Of a stretch of DNA of 64,000 nucleotides, positions 51,601-59,050 are shown piece after piece. Source of the DNA: Sinonovacula constricta (lineage: Eukaryota; Mollusca; Bivalvia; Cardiida; Solecurtidae); contig CM017572.1 in the NCBI GenBank assembly GCA_007844125.1, positions 35,761,203 to 35,825,202 on the forward strand. The letters run 5' to 3'. Position 1 is the stretch's first letter. Each line of letters begins with the position of its first letter. The translations under genes were made by a program, and so were the position numbers. Under the pieces are notes generated by a model. The model was given only the letters and a program-made list of their open reading frames with translations. It had not been told where the DNA came from and did not search any database.

Positions 51601-54600
51601 CAATTAGGCTTCTACAGCGGGGCGGTGAATATATGGCTGAGAGCGATTTTACTTCAAAGATATGGTACTTTTAACAGTATAAACACGTATGACAAATCCT
51701 GTTAGCATGGCAACATATAGCAAACTTCGGAAAGTCACAGGACAAAGGTATTCACATGTTAGCCAGCCAAATGTAAAAGTAAGAAGAAATCTGTGATGCG
51801 TCATTTAACAAAAAGTGCAAACCCAACCGTTACTGCCTTGGAACGGTCAGTTGGCAAAAGAGGCCAACTATAGTGCTTAAACATTTTTTTTTCAGAACTC
51901 AAATGCAAGATGAACAGAAACCCGATCTATTTGAATAAAAAATGCCCATGCGCTGACGTTTTATTTGATAAGTTACGACGAAAGTTATGACGTCATTGAA
52001 AAAATAACGTCCAATTAGTATATAGACCAAAGAGAAGTACTATTTATATTAGAAGAACACACAAAATTGCTGATTGTAAATGAATTTAATTTTTGAATCA
52101 AGAAAAAAAAATGATCAGAGAAGTGTAATTTGCAGTAGCATCCTGTTAATGTGAAGATGGAATTGAAGTACTAAAGTCCAATCTTCATGAAAGGAAATAT
52201 TTTGTTTACACGTAATGAAAGGAAAATTAAGTTTCTACAAATGGCAGGTTAATATATGACTGAGAGCGACTGTACCTCAGAGGATATTTTAATTGGTCTT
52301 TTTGTGTACACGTAACAAAATGAAGGTTACCTCTACATCAGTGAAATAATACTTGAATGAATTGGACAATCACTGAACACGATTTTTGCATGTGTTAATT
52401 TGCTATTTTAAACAGTCATCCAGATATGAAATAATGACTGCAAACTGGGAAGTAATGCCTTTCAAGGCAGGCACTGTGTTTAGTTTGGTTTGTTTGTTTG
52501 TTTATTGGGTTGATCGTCCCACCAACATTATTTCAGTTATCTTGATACAGTGTTCACATGAAGTAGATATAGTACTGCCTTTACTGTGTATATCATGCCT
52601 GGACACTTTGCATAATACCCCACCCAGTCACATTATCCTGACACTGGGCCAACAAGTCGTGGGGCTTCACTTATATTTGCTTAAGCGTTAGTAAGGGAAC
52701 TATACCACGACCACTGTTTACGACTTTGGCATGTCGAGGCCCCGGTTTGAACCCGGTGCCTCTCGTACCTGGAGCCCAGGCTCCACCGATTGCGCTACGC
52801 ATTCCGCTCTGTTTGGTCAAGATTTAATAAATTCAGTAACAGAAAGATGATGCACTTATTTACAATACAGCGACTTAATGTAGGGTTTATGTTTAATATT
52901 TACTGTATCGGATCACTGCACTGTATTAAAATACAAAGCTAATCAAGCTACCGAAGCCAACACAAAGATATAATCAAGCTATAATGTGTATAAAATATAT
53001 GGTGTGATATTTAGTAAAATCGATGCACTAGAATATGCTTATTTAAGGTAGAAATGGCAAAGAGCATAGAACAAAAACAACTACACAAAGAAAAAGCCAA
53101 ATGGTCTCATGTTAAGGTTGTCAAGCATACGAAGTCTGCTTTGGTCAATTTTCATTGAAACGGTGAATGGTAATGGACATCTAATCTCCATCCTCAATGA
53201 TCCACGACAAGAAGAAATATCAAGAGATAATTCTATCTACTCCAGTGCACAGATGTTATAAAATGTTAAACAGTTCTCTTCGAACCTCATTCGACCCTTT
53301 TTGTCTACTGATCGTTCCAAGGCAACAAGTGGTATAAATTGTTAGACAGTTCTCTATGAACCTCATTCGACCCCTTTTGTCGACTGATCGTTCCAAGGCG
53401 ACAAATGTTACAAATTGCTAAACAGTTCTCTTTGGACCTCATTCGACCCTTTTTGTCGACTGATCGTTCTAAGGTTGACAAGTGGTATAAAATGTTAAAC
53501 AGTTCTCTATGAACCTCATTCGACCCTTTTTGTCGACTGATCGTTTCAAGGCGACAAATGTTATAAAATGTTAAACAGTTCTTAACGAACCTCATTCGAC
53601 CCTTTCTGTCGACTGATCGTTCCTAGGCTACAAGTGGTATAAACTGTAAAACAGTTCTCTATGAACCTCATTCGACCCTTTTTGTCGACTGATCGTTCCA
53701 AGGCGGCAAGCGGTATAAAATGTTAAACAGTTCTCTATGAACCTCATTCGACCCTTTTTTGTCGACTGATCATTCCAAGGCGACAAGTGGTATAAACTGT
53801 AAAATAGTTGTCTATGAACCTCATTGGACCCTTTTGTCGACTGATCGTTCCAAAGCGGCTTTGCTCTTATATGTATGTTTCATTACATTACACTTGACTG
53901 TCATAGGAATACCGTTGCCCTGTGCCTTTTCAAAATTAAATAAATGTTGCAATACACGTAAGACATTTTTATGGGGTTTTTTTTATTGAAAAAGTCATTC
54001 ACTGATTAAAACAAGAACAACCAACCAACCAAAACACTTTGCGTGGAGGCGACTTTGGTAAATTGTTAATTTATGCATTTATGAACAAGAATGCGTACAT
54101 TTGGAAATTAGCTTAGATAATTAATTATTATGTCATTAATTCCAGACTTGATTCATGTGAGCAAATATGTGTGTTTTGTGCATCTATTAAGAAGACAACA
54201 TATATAGAATTAGGTTTCGATAGTTGCACAAGTGTCTTTAATTAACATATTTTTAATAAGGCGGATTGGAAAGAATTTGTTGTGCACTTTATGCAAAGAA
54301 TGTATTCTGTTCATTGTCAAAGCTGCCAAGAACTTCCATAGACTAATTACATCAAGGCATTGCAGGTATCATCGTTGCTCCGCTTGCTACAGAATTTACC
54401 CTTACAAAACAGTTTATACGTGCGAGTATAACACTGCGACCGAGATGCTGTGCATGTAGCAGTGGGTTGTTAGTAAATATCCCAGAATATACTGTATCTA
54501 CCTTACATTCTACATCTTATTGCTCTTACATCTACTGTTGTTTCGATACGCTGTGTAGTAAATATTGTCAGTGCAAAAAAACACAACGATGCGTTTTTTC

Positions 54601-57231
54601 CATGTACTCTGTTGTTGTTTTTTCACTTGTTACTTCTGTCAAGCTTTCTATGGTTATCATCCACTATATATACAGTCGGTATGCATTGTCTCGACTTTGA
54701 TCGGACCTAAAGGAAAAAGTCGACACACAAAAAAAGTTCGACAGATAAATTTTTACTTATTAACCGTCCGCCATTTTGTGTTGCCGTAAGATGTACACTC
54801 CCGTGATATTTACATTTTATATAGGGTAAATATAAGGCAAGGAAGAGACATTTAACTTTTCATATTTACTTATAAACAAAATACATTTGAAAGTATTGCC
54901 TCGTATTTTTCTCGGTAGCTTTGTATTGATTCATGTAGGATATTTAAACATGTACTTATCATTACAAAGATTATTATTAAAATTATTCCTTATGTAGACA
55001 ATAGCTGCCTAGGCTCATTTAGGTAAAACAAACAATGTATAAGGAATGAAAAAAAAATATTTGTGTTAACTTGACATGTAGTGGTCGTGTATATATTAAT
55101 GTCAATTACTTTATGAACATACATTATATCAACACGCCCGAATCTGTGGACTGTTTAGCTGGAGCACTACGCCTATAAATGGACTGCTAACTGAAATTTG
55201 CACATGGGGAAACACAAACTCCCCGCAGTGATTACTTCCCTTGACAGTACATTATATCACTGCCACCAGCAAGTTTTTTCGCCCAAATACAGGCGGATAT
55301 TTTTTTTATTTTTATTTTTTTTCTGGACTTATCTCTTCAAAGTACAGTATCTTTCCTTTAAAAAATTTAATTTATCATATTAAAAATAAAAAGTAACTAA
55401 AAATATCAAAAAATATGAAATTATGAAAGTCAAATTTTAAAGTTTATGGAGGCCGCCATGTTTACTTCACGTGATACTCTATCGTCACGTGATCCTTGCT
55501 GGGGGCAGAGATTTAAGTAGCAACGCGTGACGTAATCGCTGTGAGGAGATTGGGGGAAACATGCACATGCGGACTTCCTTAACCCGATAAAATACAGGCC
55601 CGAATTCGGTAAACGGCATTTTATATTATTCATTTATATTTATTTTCATGTTTGTGTGTTTGTAACTTTCAACACAATTTTGATGAAAATAAACAATAAG
55701 ATACTGAGAAAGAAAAAACTATGTTACCGGAAAATACTATCTGAACAATAATTATTTGAGTAATGTGAGGCTGCTGCACATGTGCAATTCCTGCTTGTAA
55801 ACTCTAGTTGTATAGTTAATATAATAATTTTGCATTTTTTCTACTAATGTAACATCTTGGAAAACCTATTAAATTGTGTCGGGTTTTGCTTTATATTTTG
55901 TTTTAAACCAATCCATGGTCTCAGCAATATACGTTATACATATTTCTCTCGAGATTTATAATATAATGAAAACTTTCAAATAAAAAACCATTACCTTTAA
56001 AATTTGTCTGTTTACCTATTCCACATTTTTGCGATGTTTCACATCTTGAAAACCATCAGACCTCACATCTAACTTTATGTTCGCATAGTCGCGAAAAGTT
56101 ATACAATTTGACAAAAATAATATATTTCTGAATCAGTGGTAAGATATTGTTACATGAATTTGAAATAAGCAAACTGACGGATACCATCTTTGATCTAATG
56201 CTGGATTTAGAAATACGAACCCATTCATTTGAATTATTCCCAGACGGGGATAATGACTCTAACTAAAACAAGATCGACGTCTTAAATACGAATCAAGCAG
56301 TTTTGTTTTTGTCATGTTTTTTTTTTTTTGGTATAAAGAAAAATTGCAACGACACATTAATGGTCATATTCGAGACGTCCTGCCATTCTAGTGGAGGAAG
56401 ACCGGGGACAAATGTCTGGAGAGAACCACTTGTGACTGCAGGTTAGCTGGGAAATTCGCGCAGAGAGGGACTCGAACCCGCGTGGTGAGGTAAGTTGTTT
56501 AAATGTGTAGAACATTGAACGAAATTAAGCATAAATGTACGCAGTTAATTTCAATAAATGCTATTGTAACATAGGGAGAAAAATGTGCAGCCAGTCCAGG
56601 ACTCGAACCCGCGTGGTGAGGTGAGTTATTTAAATGTGTAGAACTTGGAATGAAATAAAACATACGTGCACGAAGTTAATTGGCAATAAGTGCTTCTGTT
56701 GTTACTGTAACATAGGGAGAGAAATGAGCAGCCAGTCCGGGACTCGAACCCAGAACTTTTCGCTTACAGGGCGAATACTCTTCCGACTGAGCTAACCGGA
56801 CCGCTTACACATTCTCTCCCTATCACCCGGCTACATTATAATAGTTGTACATTTTATATTTAACAAATAAACCCGGTAAGGTTTGCTTTTTGCACACTCC
56901 GTGTTAAAGTAGCATAGATAAACTTTAAACATGTTCTCTCAAAATAAACGACAGCTTAATCACAGAAGCTATGGACACAATAAAATACAGACAACATATG
57001 TAGTGAACATTATTTTCCCTTTCCACTTACAGTTAGTAGTGTTATTGTTTGTTTAAATGAAAATAAAAAACACGATTGGTATTAAACTATTTCTTTTGCC
57101 AACTTACACGGTAAGCTCAATTATTCCCACACAAAATTATCATAAAAATAAAGAAAAATACACTTACAGTATGTTGATTTCTTTAGTCCTTCTACATCGT
57201 CCGGTTTTAATTTACTGTTCCGTTTTCCCAT
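35679..57231 (-). CDS. NCS1: NCS-1/frequenin-like neuronal calcium sensor, whole gene (7 coding exons)
   Basis: Seven exons on the minus strand (57231-57168, 43974-43950, 41988-41850, 40521-40443, 37730-37642, 37075-36998, 35786-35679) join to 582 nt, that is 193 residues plus a stop. All boundaries are GT-AG and phases match. The N-terminus MGKRNSKLK carries the MGxxxS myristoylation signal, so membrane attachment is expected. EF-hand 1 is the degenerate CPxG type (DCPDGKLT). Loops 2-4 are [24 protein letters not shown] and [12 protein letters not shown]. The segment [20 protein letters not shown] marks the NCS-1 subfamily rather than hippocalcin or recoverin. Family knowledge: NCS-1 is a Ca2+ sensor that modulates synaptic transmission, PI4-kinase and GPCR signalling. 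Odd points: loop 4 has Asp at the usual Gly position 6, and the C-terminus diverges from the usual LYDGLV and is about 3 residues longer. Intron sizes in transcript order are about 13193, 1961, 1328, 2712, 566 and 1211 bp. Confidence 0.95.
35813..36127 (+). mobile_element. tRNA-derived SINE-1, copy in NCS-1 intron 6
   Basis: The head resembles a tRNA, with an A-box-like GCAGCTCAGTAGAGC and a B-box-like ATTCGATCCCGG. The body contains ACATACCAAAATCGTTAAAA and CGTCTCCAGATAACTGAAA. The end is GGTGGGACGATAAACCCAAT with an AAAC-rich tail. It is the first of two head-to-tail copies. Confidence 0.85.
36133..36450 (+). mobile_element. tRNA-derived SINE-1, second tandem copy
   Basis: Same family and orientation as the copy just before it (head GCAGCGCAATCGATAGAGCG, B box GATTCGATCCCGG). 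Its 3' end is diverged (GTTGGTGTAAATACAAACCC). Both copies are antisense to NCS-1. Confidence 0.85.
36998..37075 (-). CDS. NCS1: NCS-1 exon 6 (EF3-EF4 linker)
   Basis: The 78-bp exon (26 codons, phase 0 both ends) encodes [17 protein letters not shown] to IFDVMDK, matching the family's PEEENTPEKRV linker and first residues of EF-hand 4. The acceptor is TTCAG and the donor is GTTAGA. Confidence 0.95.
37217..37493. repeat. TTA/AAT triplet microsatellite in NCS-1 intron 5
   Basis: (AAT)n passes into (TTA)n and then (TTTA)n. The switch from AAT to ATT in the middle makes the tract self-complementary, so it could form a hairpin. It fills about half of the 566-bp intron 5. Confidence 0.95.
37642..37730 (-). 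CDS. NCS1: NCS-1 exon 5 (EF3)
   Basis: The 89-bp exon completes Trp and encodes [17 protein letters not shown] and [10 protein letters not shown], ending at GTAAGT. EF-hand loop 3 ([12 protein letters not shown]) has all expected Ca2+ ligands at positions 1, 3, 5 and 12 and Gly at position 6. The acceptor is TTCTAG, directly bordered upstream by a 41-bp tandem array. Confidence 0.95.
37745..38130. repeat. 41-bp tandem array at the exon 5 acceptor
   Basis: About nine degenerate units of about 41 bp, with core ATATAAATTGGAATAGATTT followed by ATGTTGGCTTAC, occupy the 3' end of intron 4 in transcript orientation. The array reaches within about 20 bp of the exon 5 acceptor. It is unrelated by eye to the 42-bp array at the other end of the same intron. 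Confidence 0.85.
38462..38908. mobile_element. Non-autonomous DNA transposon, 5-bp TSD (copy 1, NCS-1 intron 4)
   Basis: Terminal inverted repeats CAATGGCGTAGCTAGACATG and, as reverse complement of the right end, CAGGCGCGTAGCTGCATGTA bound 447 bp. The flanks carry a perfect 5-bp duplication, ACCGA. The interior has no coding potential and includes a C16-type homopolymer at about 38787-38804. The 5-bp duplication and CAGGGGCGT-like ends recall the hAT lineage with 5-bp TSDs; that classification is tentative. Confidence 0.7.
39266..40442 (-). repeat. 42-bp minisatellite in NCS-1 intron 4, repeating the exon 4 donor
   Basis: The motif CACTTAC/CACTTAT recurs every 42 bp from 39302 to 40436, giving 27 units plus the true exon 4 donor as the 28th position. 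Each minus-strand unit contains GTAAGTGTTTATC (ATAAGTG in three units, near 39386, 39806 and 39974). A second level of order is visible: a variant unit carrying AGAATCTATT recurs every seven units (near 39440, 39740 and 40030), a period of about 294 bp. As 42 is a multiple of 3, the minus strand stays open for 348 codons (39340-40386, a 14-residue repeat with the core [14 protein letters not shown]). That frame is a consequence of the repeat, not a gene. Confidence 0.97.
40443..40521 (-). CDS. NCS1: NCS-1 exon 4 (EF2 loop end and linker)
   Basis: The 79-bp exon begins DGYIEFHEF, completing Ca2+-binding loop 2, and continues [14 protein letters not shown] to one base of Trp. The acceptor is TTTAAAG, a weak pyrimidine tract. 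The donor is AAAT|GTAAGTGTTTATC. This donor lies in perfect 42-bp register with the adjacent intronic minisatellite, whose units repeat the same GTAAGTGTTTATC. Confidence 0.94.
40878..41108 (-). repeat. Family A repeat in NCS-1 intron 3
   Basis: It contains GAGGTTAGAGCTCTGTAAAA, the hairpin core and the TGACAACGTCCTATAAGC end. It lies between exons 3 and 4, in the same orientation as the gene on the minus strand. Confidence 0.85.
41577..41640. mobile_element. Solo end of a TTAAAGGTGGTA element
   Basis: TTAAAGGTGGTAACCTACAG resembles the terminus of the element at 9695-10172, but no partner end is found nearby. A 17-bp duplication (CCTAATTATTAATTAAA) precedes it. It is probably a truncated relic in NCS-1 intron 3... 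between exon 3 and exon 4. Confidence 0.4.
41850..41988 (-). CDS. NCS1: NCS-1 exon 3 (EF1 and entry to EF2)
   Basis: The 139-bp exon starts after TTACAG with the last base of Trp and then [13 protein letters not shown]. It ends FNVFDENK at a GTAAGAG donor. It contains the pseudo-EF-hand 1 with the Cys-Pro pair that abolishes Ca2+ binding in the family, then the FFPFGDP signature and the first half of EF-hand loop 2. A triplet-repeat tract of about 620 bp begins 73 bp upstream of the acceptor in transcript orientation. Confidence 0.95.
42062..42682. repeat. TAG/GTA triplet microsatellite in NCS-1 intron 2
   Basis: About 620 bp of (TAG)n, interspersed with TTG, TCG and GAA triplets, lies in intron 2. 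It ends 73 bp from the exon 3 acceptor. Long apparent reading frames here on either strand (poly-Val/Ser, poly-Tyr/Leu) are artefacts of the triplet repeat. Confidence 0.97.
43390..43875 (+). repeat. Dispersed repeat D, copy 2 (NCS-1 intron 2/microexon flank)
   Basis: It is homologous to 6020-6560 in the same orientation. It ends about 75 bp from the 25-bp microexon at 43950-43974. No coding potential. Confidence 0.75.
43950..43974 (-). CDS. NCS1: NCS-1 exon 2, 25-bp microexon
   Basis: Twenty-five bases between TTTCAG and GTAAGTG encode the end of Phe, then SEEEIQQ, then two bases of Trp. This is the family's F(S/T)xxEIQQW helix that precedes EF-hand 1. The exon is phase 1 in and phase 0+2 out, and it restores the frame between exons 1 and 3. 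It is separated from exon 1 by about 13.2 kb and from exon 3 by about 2 kb. It is too short for ORF-based detection; the family motif and phase match identify it. Confidence 0.92.
44582..44940. mobile_element. MULE-like MITE (copy 2)
   Basis: Same family as 4383-4752, with the same ends (CAATCGGAACGCCTCGG and GGAGTTCCAATTG) and similar interior (ACATCATCAAAACAACAAAG). Target duplications are no longer recognisable. It lies in NCS-1 intron 1. Confidence 0.8.
45787..46212 (-). repeat. Family B repeat in NCS-1 intron 1
   Basis: On the plus strand it reads GCCGAGGCTTTTATCTACTC, CCCGATGCAGGTGCTTTCTG, the core and TTTGTCTAGAGGTAGTTAAG. The frame at 45709-45909 is a shadow of this repeat; the same peptide stretch (PRLLSTxHxVHML) recurs in other copies. 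Confidence 0.82.
46281..46565. repeat. (TTATA)n pentanucleotide arrays within a duplicated block
   Basis: A 45-bp sequence beginning TTAGTTGTGTTTCTTTTTAA is repeated exactly at 46281 and 46460. Each copy is followed by a TTATA array (about 115 bp and about 60 bp; TCATA variants in the first). Frames across it are artefacts. Confidence 0.95.
47652..48099. mobile_element. Non-autonomous DNA transposon, 5-bp TSD (copy 2, NCS-1 intron 1)
   Basis: Perfect 13-bp inverted ends (CAGGGGCGTGCCT) bound 448 bp, flanked on both sides by GAGCA. Length and end sequence resemble the element at 38462. The interior contains the 16-bp palindrome CCTAACCCGGGTTAGG near 47995. No coding potential is seen. Confidence 0.8.
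48590..48724 (+). mobile_element. SINE-2-like repeat, partial
   Basis: It shares GATATGTCGCTGCACAGTAT and GCCGGCAAATCCCAATCCCA with the copies at 7293 and 13843. Its head includes GTCGGTGTCAGTATAATGGA, as at 13.95 kb. Confidence 0.6.
49447..49552 (+). mobile_element. SINE-1 head, 3'-truncated
   Basis: A tRNA-like head (CAGCACAATCGGTAGAGCG and GGGTTCGATCCCGG), then CATACCAAAGTCGTTAAA, then unrelated sequence. Because SINEs usually lose their 5' end, a copy keeping only its head is unusual. It could instead be a separate tRNA-like pseudogene. Confidence 0.7.
50105..50545 (-). repeat. Family B repeat split by a family A end fragment
   Basis: Family B features (GCTGGTACTTAGTGTTTGCT, a core with GACAGACCGTTCC and GGTAACTGATTGG) flank a plus-strand family A segment at about 50217-50320 that starts AGAATATATGACAAAGTCCT. 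Confidence 0.65.
50968..51135 (+). mobile_element. SINE-3, type II (Leu/Ser-like) tRNA head
   Basis: The head GCGCCCGTGGCCGAGCGGTT has a strong class II A box and is followed by B-box-like GGGTTTGAGTCCCGG. A body with GGTTTTCTAGCTAACCTG and a GCCGGTGGGTCTTTCCATAC segment follows. A shorter related copy lies at 8350. Confidence 0.7.
51688..52200 (+). repeat. Family A repeat, long form
   Basis: It starts near ATGACAAATCCTGTTAGC, has the core CTGCCTTGGAACGGTCAGTT, the GACGTCATTGAAAAAATAAC motif and the distal AATGTGAAGATGGAATTGAA segment, homologous to 22790-23000 reversed. Confidence 0.83.
52484..52812 (-). mobile_element. SINE-1 copy
   Basis: The minus strand reads head CGCAATCGGTGGAGCC, B-box region GGGTTCAAACCGGG, body and end GGTGGGACGATCAACCCAAT, followed by a (AAAC)n tail. 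It is full length. Confidence 0.85.
53255..53975 (-). repeat. Family A relative with its core amplified into a 76-bp minisatellite
   Basis: About eight units of about 76 bp (53255-53860; marker CTCATTCGACCC, TTTTTGTCGACTGATCGTTC and CAAGG) are derivatives of the family A/B core. The last unit runs into a recognisable family A tail (CCTGTGCCTTTTCAAA, ATGTTGCAAT). Short frames across this array are artefacts. Confidence 0.85.
53976..55554. other. Intron 1 sequence; CpG/E-box-bearing patch
   Basis: Mostly AT-rich. At 55440-55560 there is a more GC-rich patch with two CACGTG E-boxes 21 bp apart; a similar arrangement occurs near 63850, so it may be part of a dispersed repeat rather than a regulatory site. 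Confidence 0.4.
55555..56045 (+). repeat. Inverted repeat arm upstream-left of NCS-1 exon 1
   Basis: It is homologous to 58605-59050 in opposite orientation (shared CGATAAAATAC, AACAATAATTATTTG, GCTGCTGCACATGT, ATAATTTTGC, TGTCGGGTTTT, AAACCAATCCATGGTCTC). The two arms enclose about 2.5 kb containing NCS-1 exon 1. Confidence 0.8.
56385..56485 (-). mobile_element. SINE-3 fragment
   Basis: The minus strand reads CACGCGGGTTCGAGTCCCTC, then CAGCTAACCTGCAG and GGTTCTCTCCAGACATTTGT, matching the B box and body of SINE-3. Confidence 0.55.
56475..56825 (-). mobile_element. tRNA-like repeat unit with flanking inverted repeats and partial tandem duplicate
   Basis: ATAGGGAGAGAAATG (56713-56727) and CATTCTCTCCCTAT (56809-56822) bracket the tRNA-like sequence. 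A unit of about 140 bp containing GACTCGAACCCGCGTGGTGA, ATGTGTAGAAC and CATAGGGAGA occurs twice in tandem (from about 56470 and about 56608). It is probably a tRNA-derived repeat family. Confidence 0.55.
56730..56801 (-). tRNA. tRNA-like sequence, anticodon TGT (Thr), probably a pseudogene or SINE head
   Basis: A 72-nt cloverleaf can be drawn: D-stem GCTC/GAGT, a perfect anticodon stem TTCGC-CCTGTAA-GCGAA, and T-arm CTGGG-TTCGAGT-CCCGG. Both Pol III boxes are good (TTAGCTCAGTCGG and GGTTCGAGTCC). The acceptor stem (GTCCGGT/ACTGGCT) has one mismatch and two G-U pairs, so function is doubtful. It lies inside a pair of 14-bp inverted repeats, and its 3' half recurs just to the left. Confidence 0.45.
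57168..57231 (-). CDS. NCS1: NCS-1 exon 1 (start codon)
   Basis: The exon encodes 21 codons plus one base, from [12 protein letters not shown] to KKSTY, and ends at a GTAAGTG donor. The ATG context is good (A at -3, G at +4: AAAATGG). The start is fixed by the family's MGK.NSKL N-terminus and the myristoylation Gly. The last base (T) joins exon 2 to make Phe, giving the family's TYF motif. Any 5' UTR lies upstream, at higher coordinates. Confidence 0.93.
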
Positions 57232-57479
57232 TTTACAAACTAAACACTAAGAGACAATTTCCCAAACAGCCGAACACAAATTTCTCTCTTCGTTCTTAGT
57301 CTACCATTTAATTATCCTGACTTCCTTCGTGATCACTACAAATTACAACTGCACATAGAGCTTAAGGCGTAACATCTACCGATCCTTAAGCTTATCGAGT
57401 TAGATCTATTCTGGGATGAAAGATAAAAAATACACACACTGTTTTCCTCTTTCTCAGCGATTATTTCCTGTTGGTATTC

Positions 57480-57790
57480 CCATGTACAATTAGGTATAGT
57501 TCTCTACGATGAACTGTGGTCCAGGTGATCCGGGAACCGGCGAGTAAACAAAAACTGCGGGTGGAAATCTCTCCGCGAGTAAGTGTTGCAGAATCTCCCG
57601 CGCAGATAATGACAGTGGCGAGTTTCCTTTCCAATAACTTTTCTCGATGTGAATGCAGTACTCCAGTAAAGCCTTCTTATACACGATACGATCCTTCTAA
57701 CTATGGCAACGGCAAAAAGGGAACGACAGTCTTGTTGACTAGTTCTCTTTACAGTTATTCATTCTCGTGGGGAAAACATCATGAATAGGT
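57480..57790. promoter_or_regulatory. Possible NCS-1 promoter / 5' region
   Basis: This stretch, 250-550 bp upstream of the NCS-1 start codon, is visibly richer in GC and CpG (CCGGCGAG, CTCCGCGAG, CCCGCGCAG) than its AT-rich surroundings and is free of recognised repeats. No TATA box or TSS is assigned. It is inferred from position and composition only. Confidence 0.25.
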
Positions 57791-57794
57791 AAAT

Positions 57795-58385
57795 AAAAAA
57801 AGGTCCTATCAAAATTTTCACAGATATTTAAATTTTATCTGCATGTAGACAAAGGCAAACACGGTAAATGTAAATGTGACACAAAAACACAGAGACTAGA
57901 CATAACACACAAAAAAGAAAAAAAACATCAGTTACCGCCTTGGAACGGTCAGTCAGCAAAAGGGCCAACTGGGGTGCTTAAACCTGGTTTGTCGAGCGCT
58001 CCAACCTCGCACTTCCTGAAGGTTTTTCTGTCAAACAAACATTTAAATAAAAAATATCTCGTCAAAGTGAAACAAACAGTAAGCACCTGCATCGGGAGTT
58101 AAAACAGATATGATGAACTATGTACATACATAATAACTAGTAATTTAATATACTAACAACATATGTACAGTATGTACAGTAGATAAAAGCCTCGGCAAAA
58201 TTCCAAATGAGAGAGTAGTTTTAAATAAAATAAAGCAGTACAAGCGCTGATATATTATAAGAACATTAATGACGTCATACAATGTCATGACGCCATATGC
58301 TAAAAGTGTCAAAAGTGAAATGTAAAAAATACGAAAGAAATTATGGAACTTTAGAAAACAACCTAAATCAACAAAGTAAAACATA
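57795..58385 (+). repeat. Family B repeat, long form
   Basis: It runs from AAAGGTCCTATCAAAATTTT through the core, GTAAGCACCTGCATCGGGAG, ATGTACAGTATGTACAGTAG and GATAAAAGCCTCGGCAAAAT. A distal part has GACGTCATACAATGTCATGA. It lies upstream of NCS-1 exon 1. Confidence 0.83.
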
Positions 58386-58604
58386 GTATTGTTTAGAGTT
58401 AATACGTTTTAAAAACATATCATAAAAGCCGAGGATTTGTGGTAATTATTCTTATACGGTTTATTTCTCACTCTCCGTCAGTAGGAACGACTACTGAAAT
58501 TTCTAATTATGTTTTACTTTAATGCGCGAATTCCCTCGTTTACTGTCTAAATCGTATCTTAAACAGTTGATTGTTATACAAGAAAAGTCATTGCTGCGAA
58601 GATC

Positions 58605-59050
58605 CAAACGCAAAAAGTGAAAGAGGTAAACATACATATTTAAAAAGTAATGGTTTTTATTTGAAAGTTTTTTCAGTATACTATAAATCATGAGGAAAAG
58701 TATTTTCATGTATAACATATATTCCCGAGACCATGGATTGGTTTGAAACAAATAAAAACCAAAAACCCGACACCTATAATAGGTTTTTCAAGATGTAACA
58801 TTTGTAGAAAACAAAAGTCGCAAAATTATTTTATTAACTATAAATCTCAAGTGTACAAGCAGAACATGTGCAGCAGCTTAACATTAAACAAATAATTATT
58901 GTTCATACAATATTTTTCTGATTTATTTTGAAAGATATATAGACACAAAATAAAAAAAGAAATAAATAAAGATAATGCTGATTACCTAAATAGGACCCGT
59001 ATTTTATCGCGTAAGGTCCGCAAAACAGACTTTCTGCATTTGCAAATTTT
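58605..59050 (-). repeat. Inverted repeat arm upstream-right of NCS-1 exon 1
   Basis: Reverse-complement partner of 55555-56045, with moderate divergence and small indels. Most likely two copies of one dispersed element in opposite orientation. Confidence 0.8.

Larger units (their letters stand above)
48725..52483. other. Intron 1 sequence outside the listed repeats
   Basis: Between the SINE, family A and family B copies listed here, this part of NCS-1 intron 1 shows no exon-like stretch on either strand. Confidence 0.5.

Noticed and set aside
53305..53989. Frames with [16 protein letters not shown] repeats
   Set aside because: They are translations of the 76-bp minisatellite derived from the family A core.
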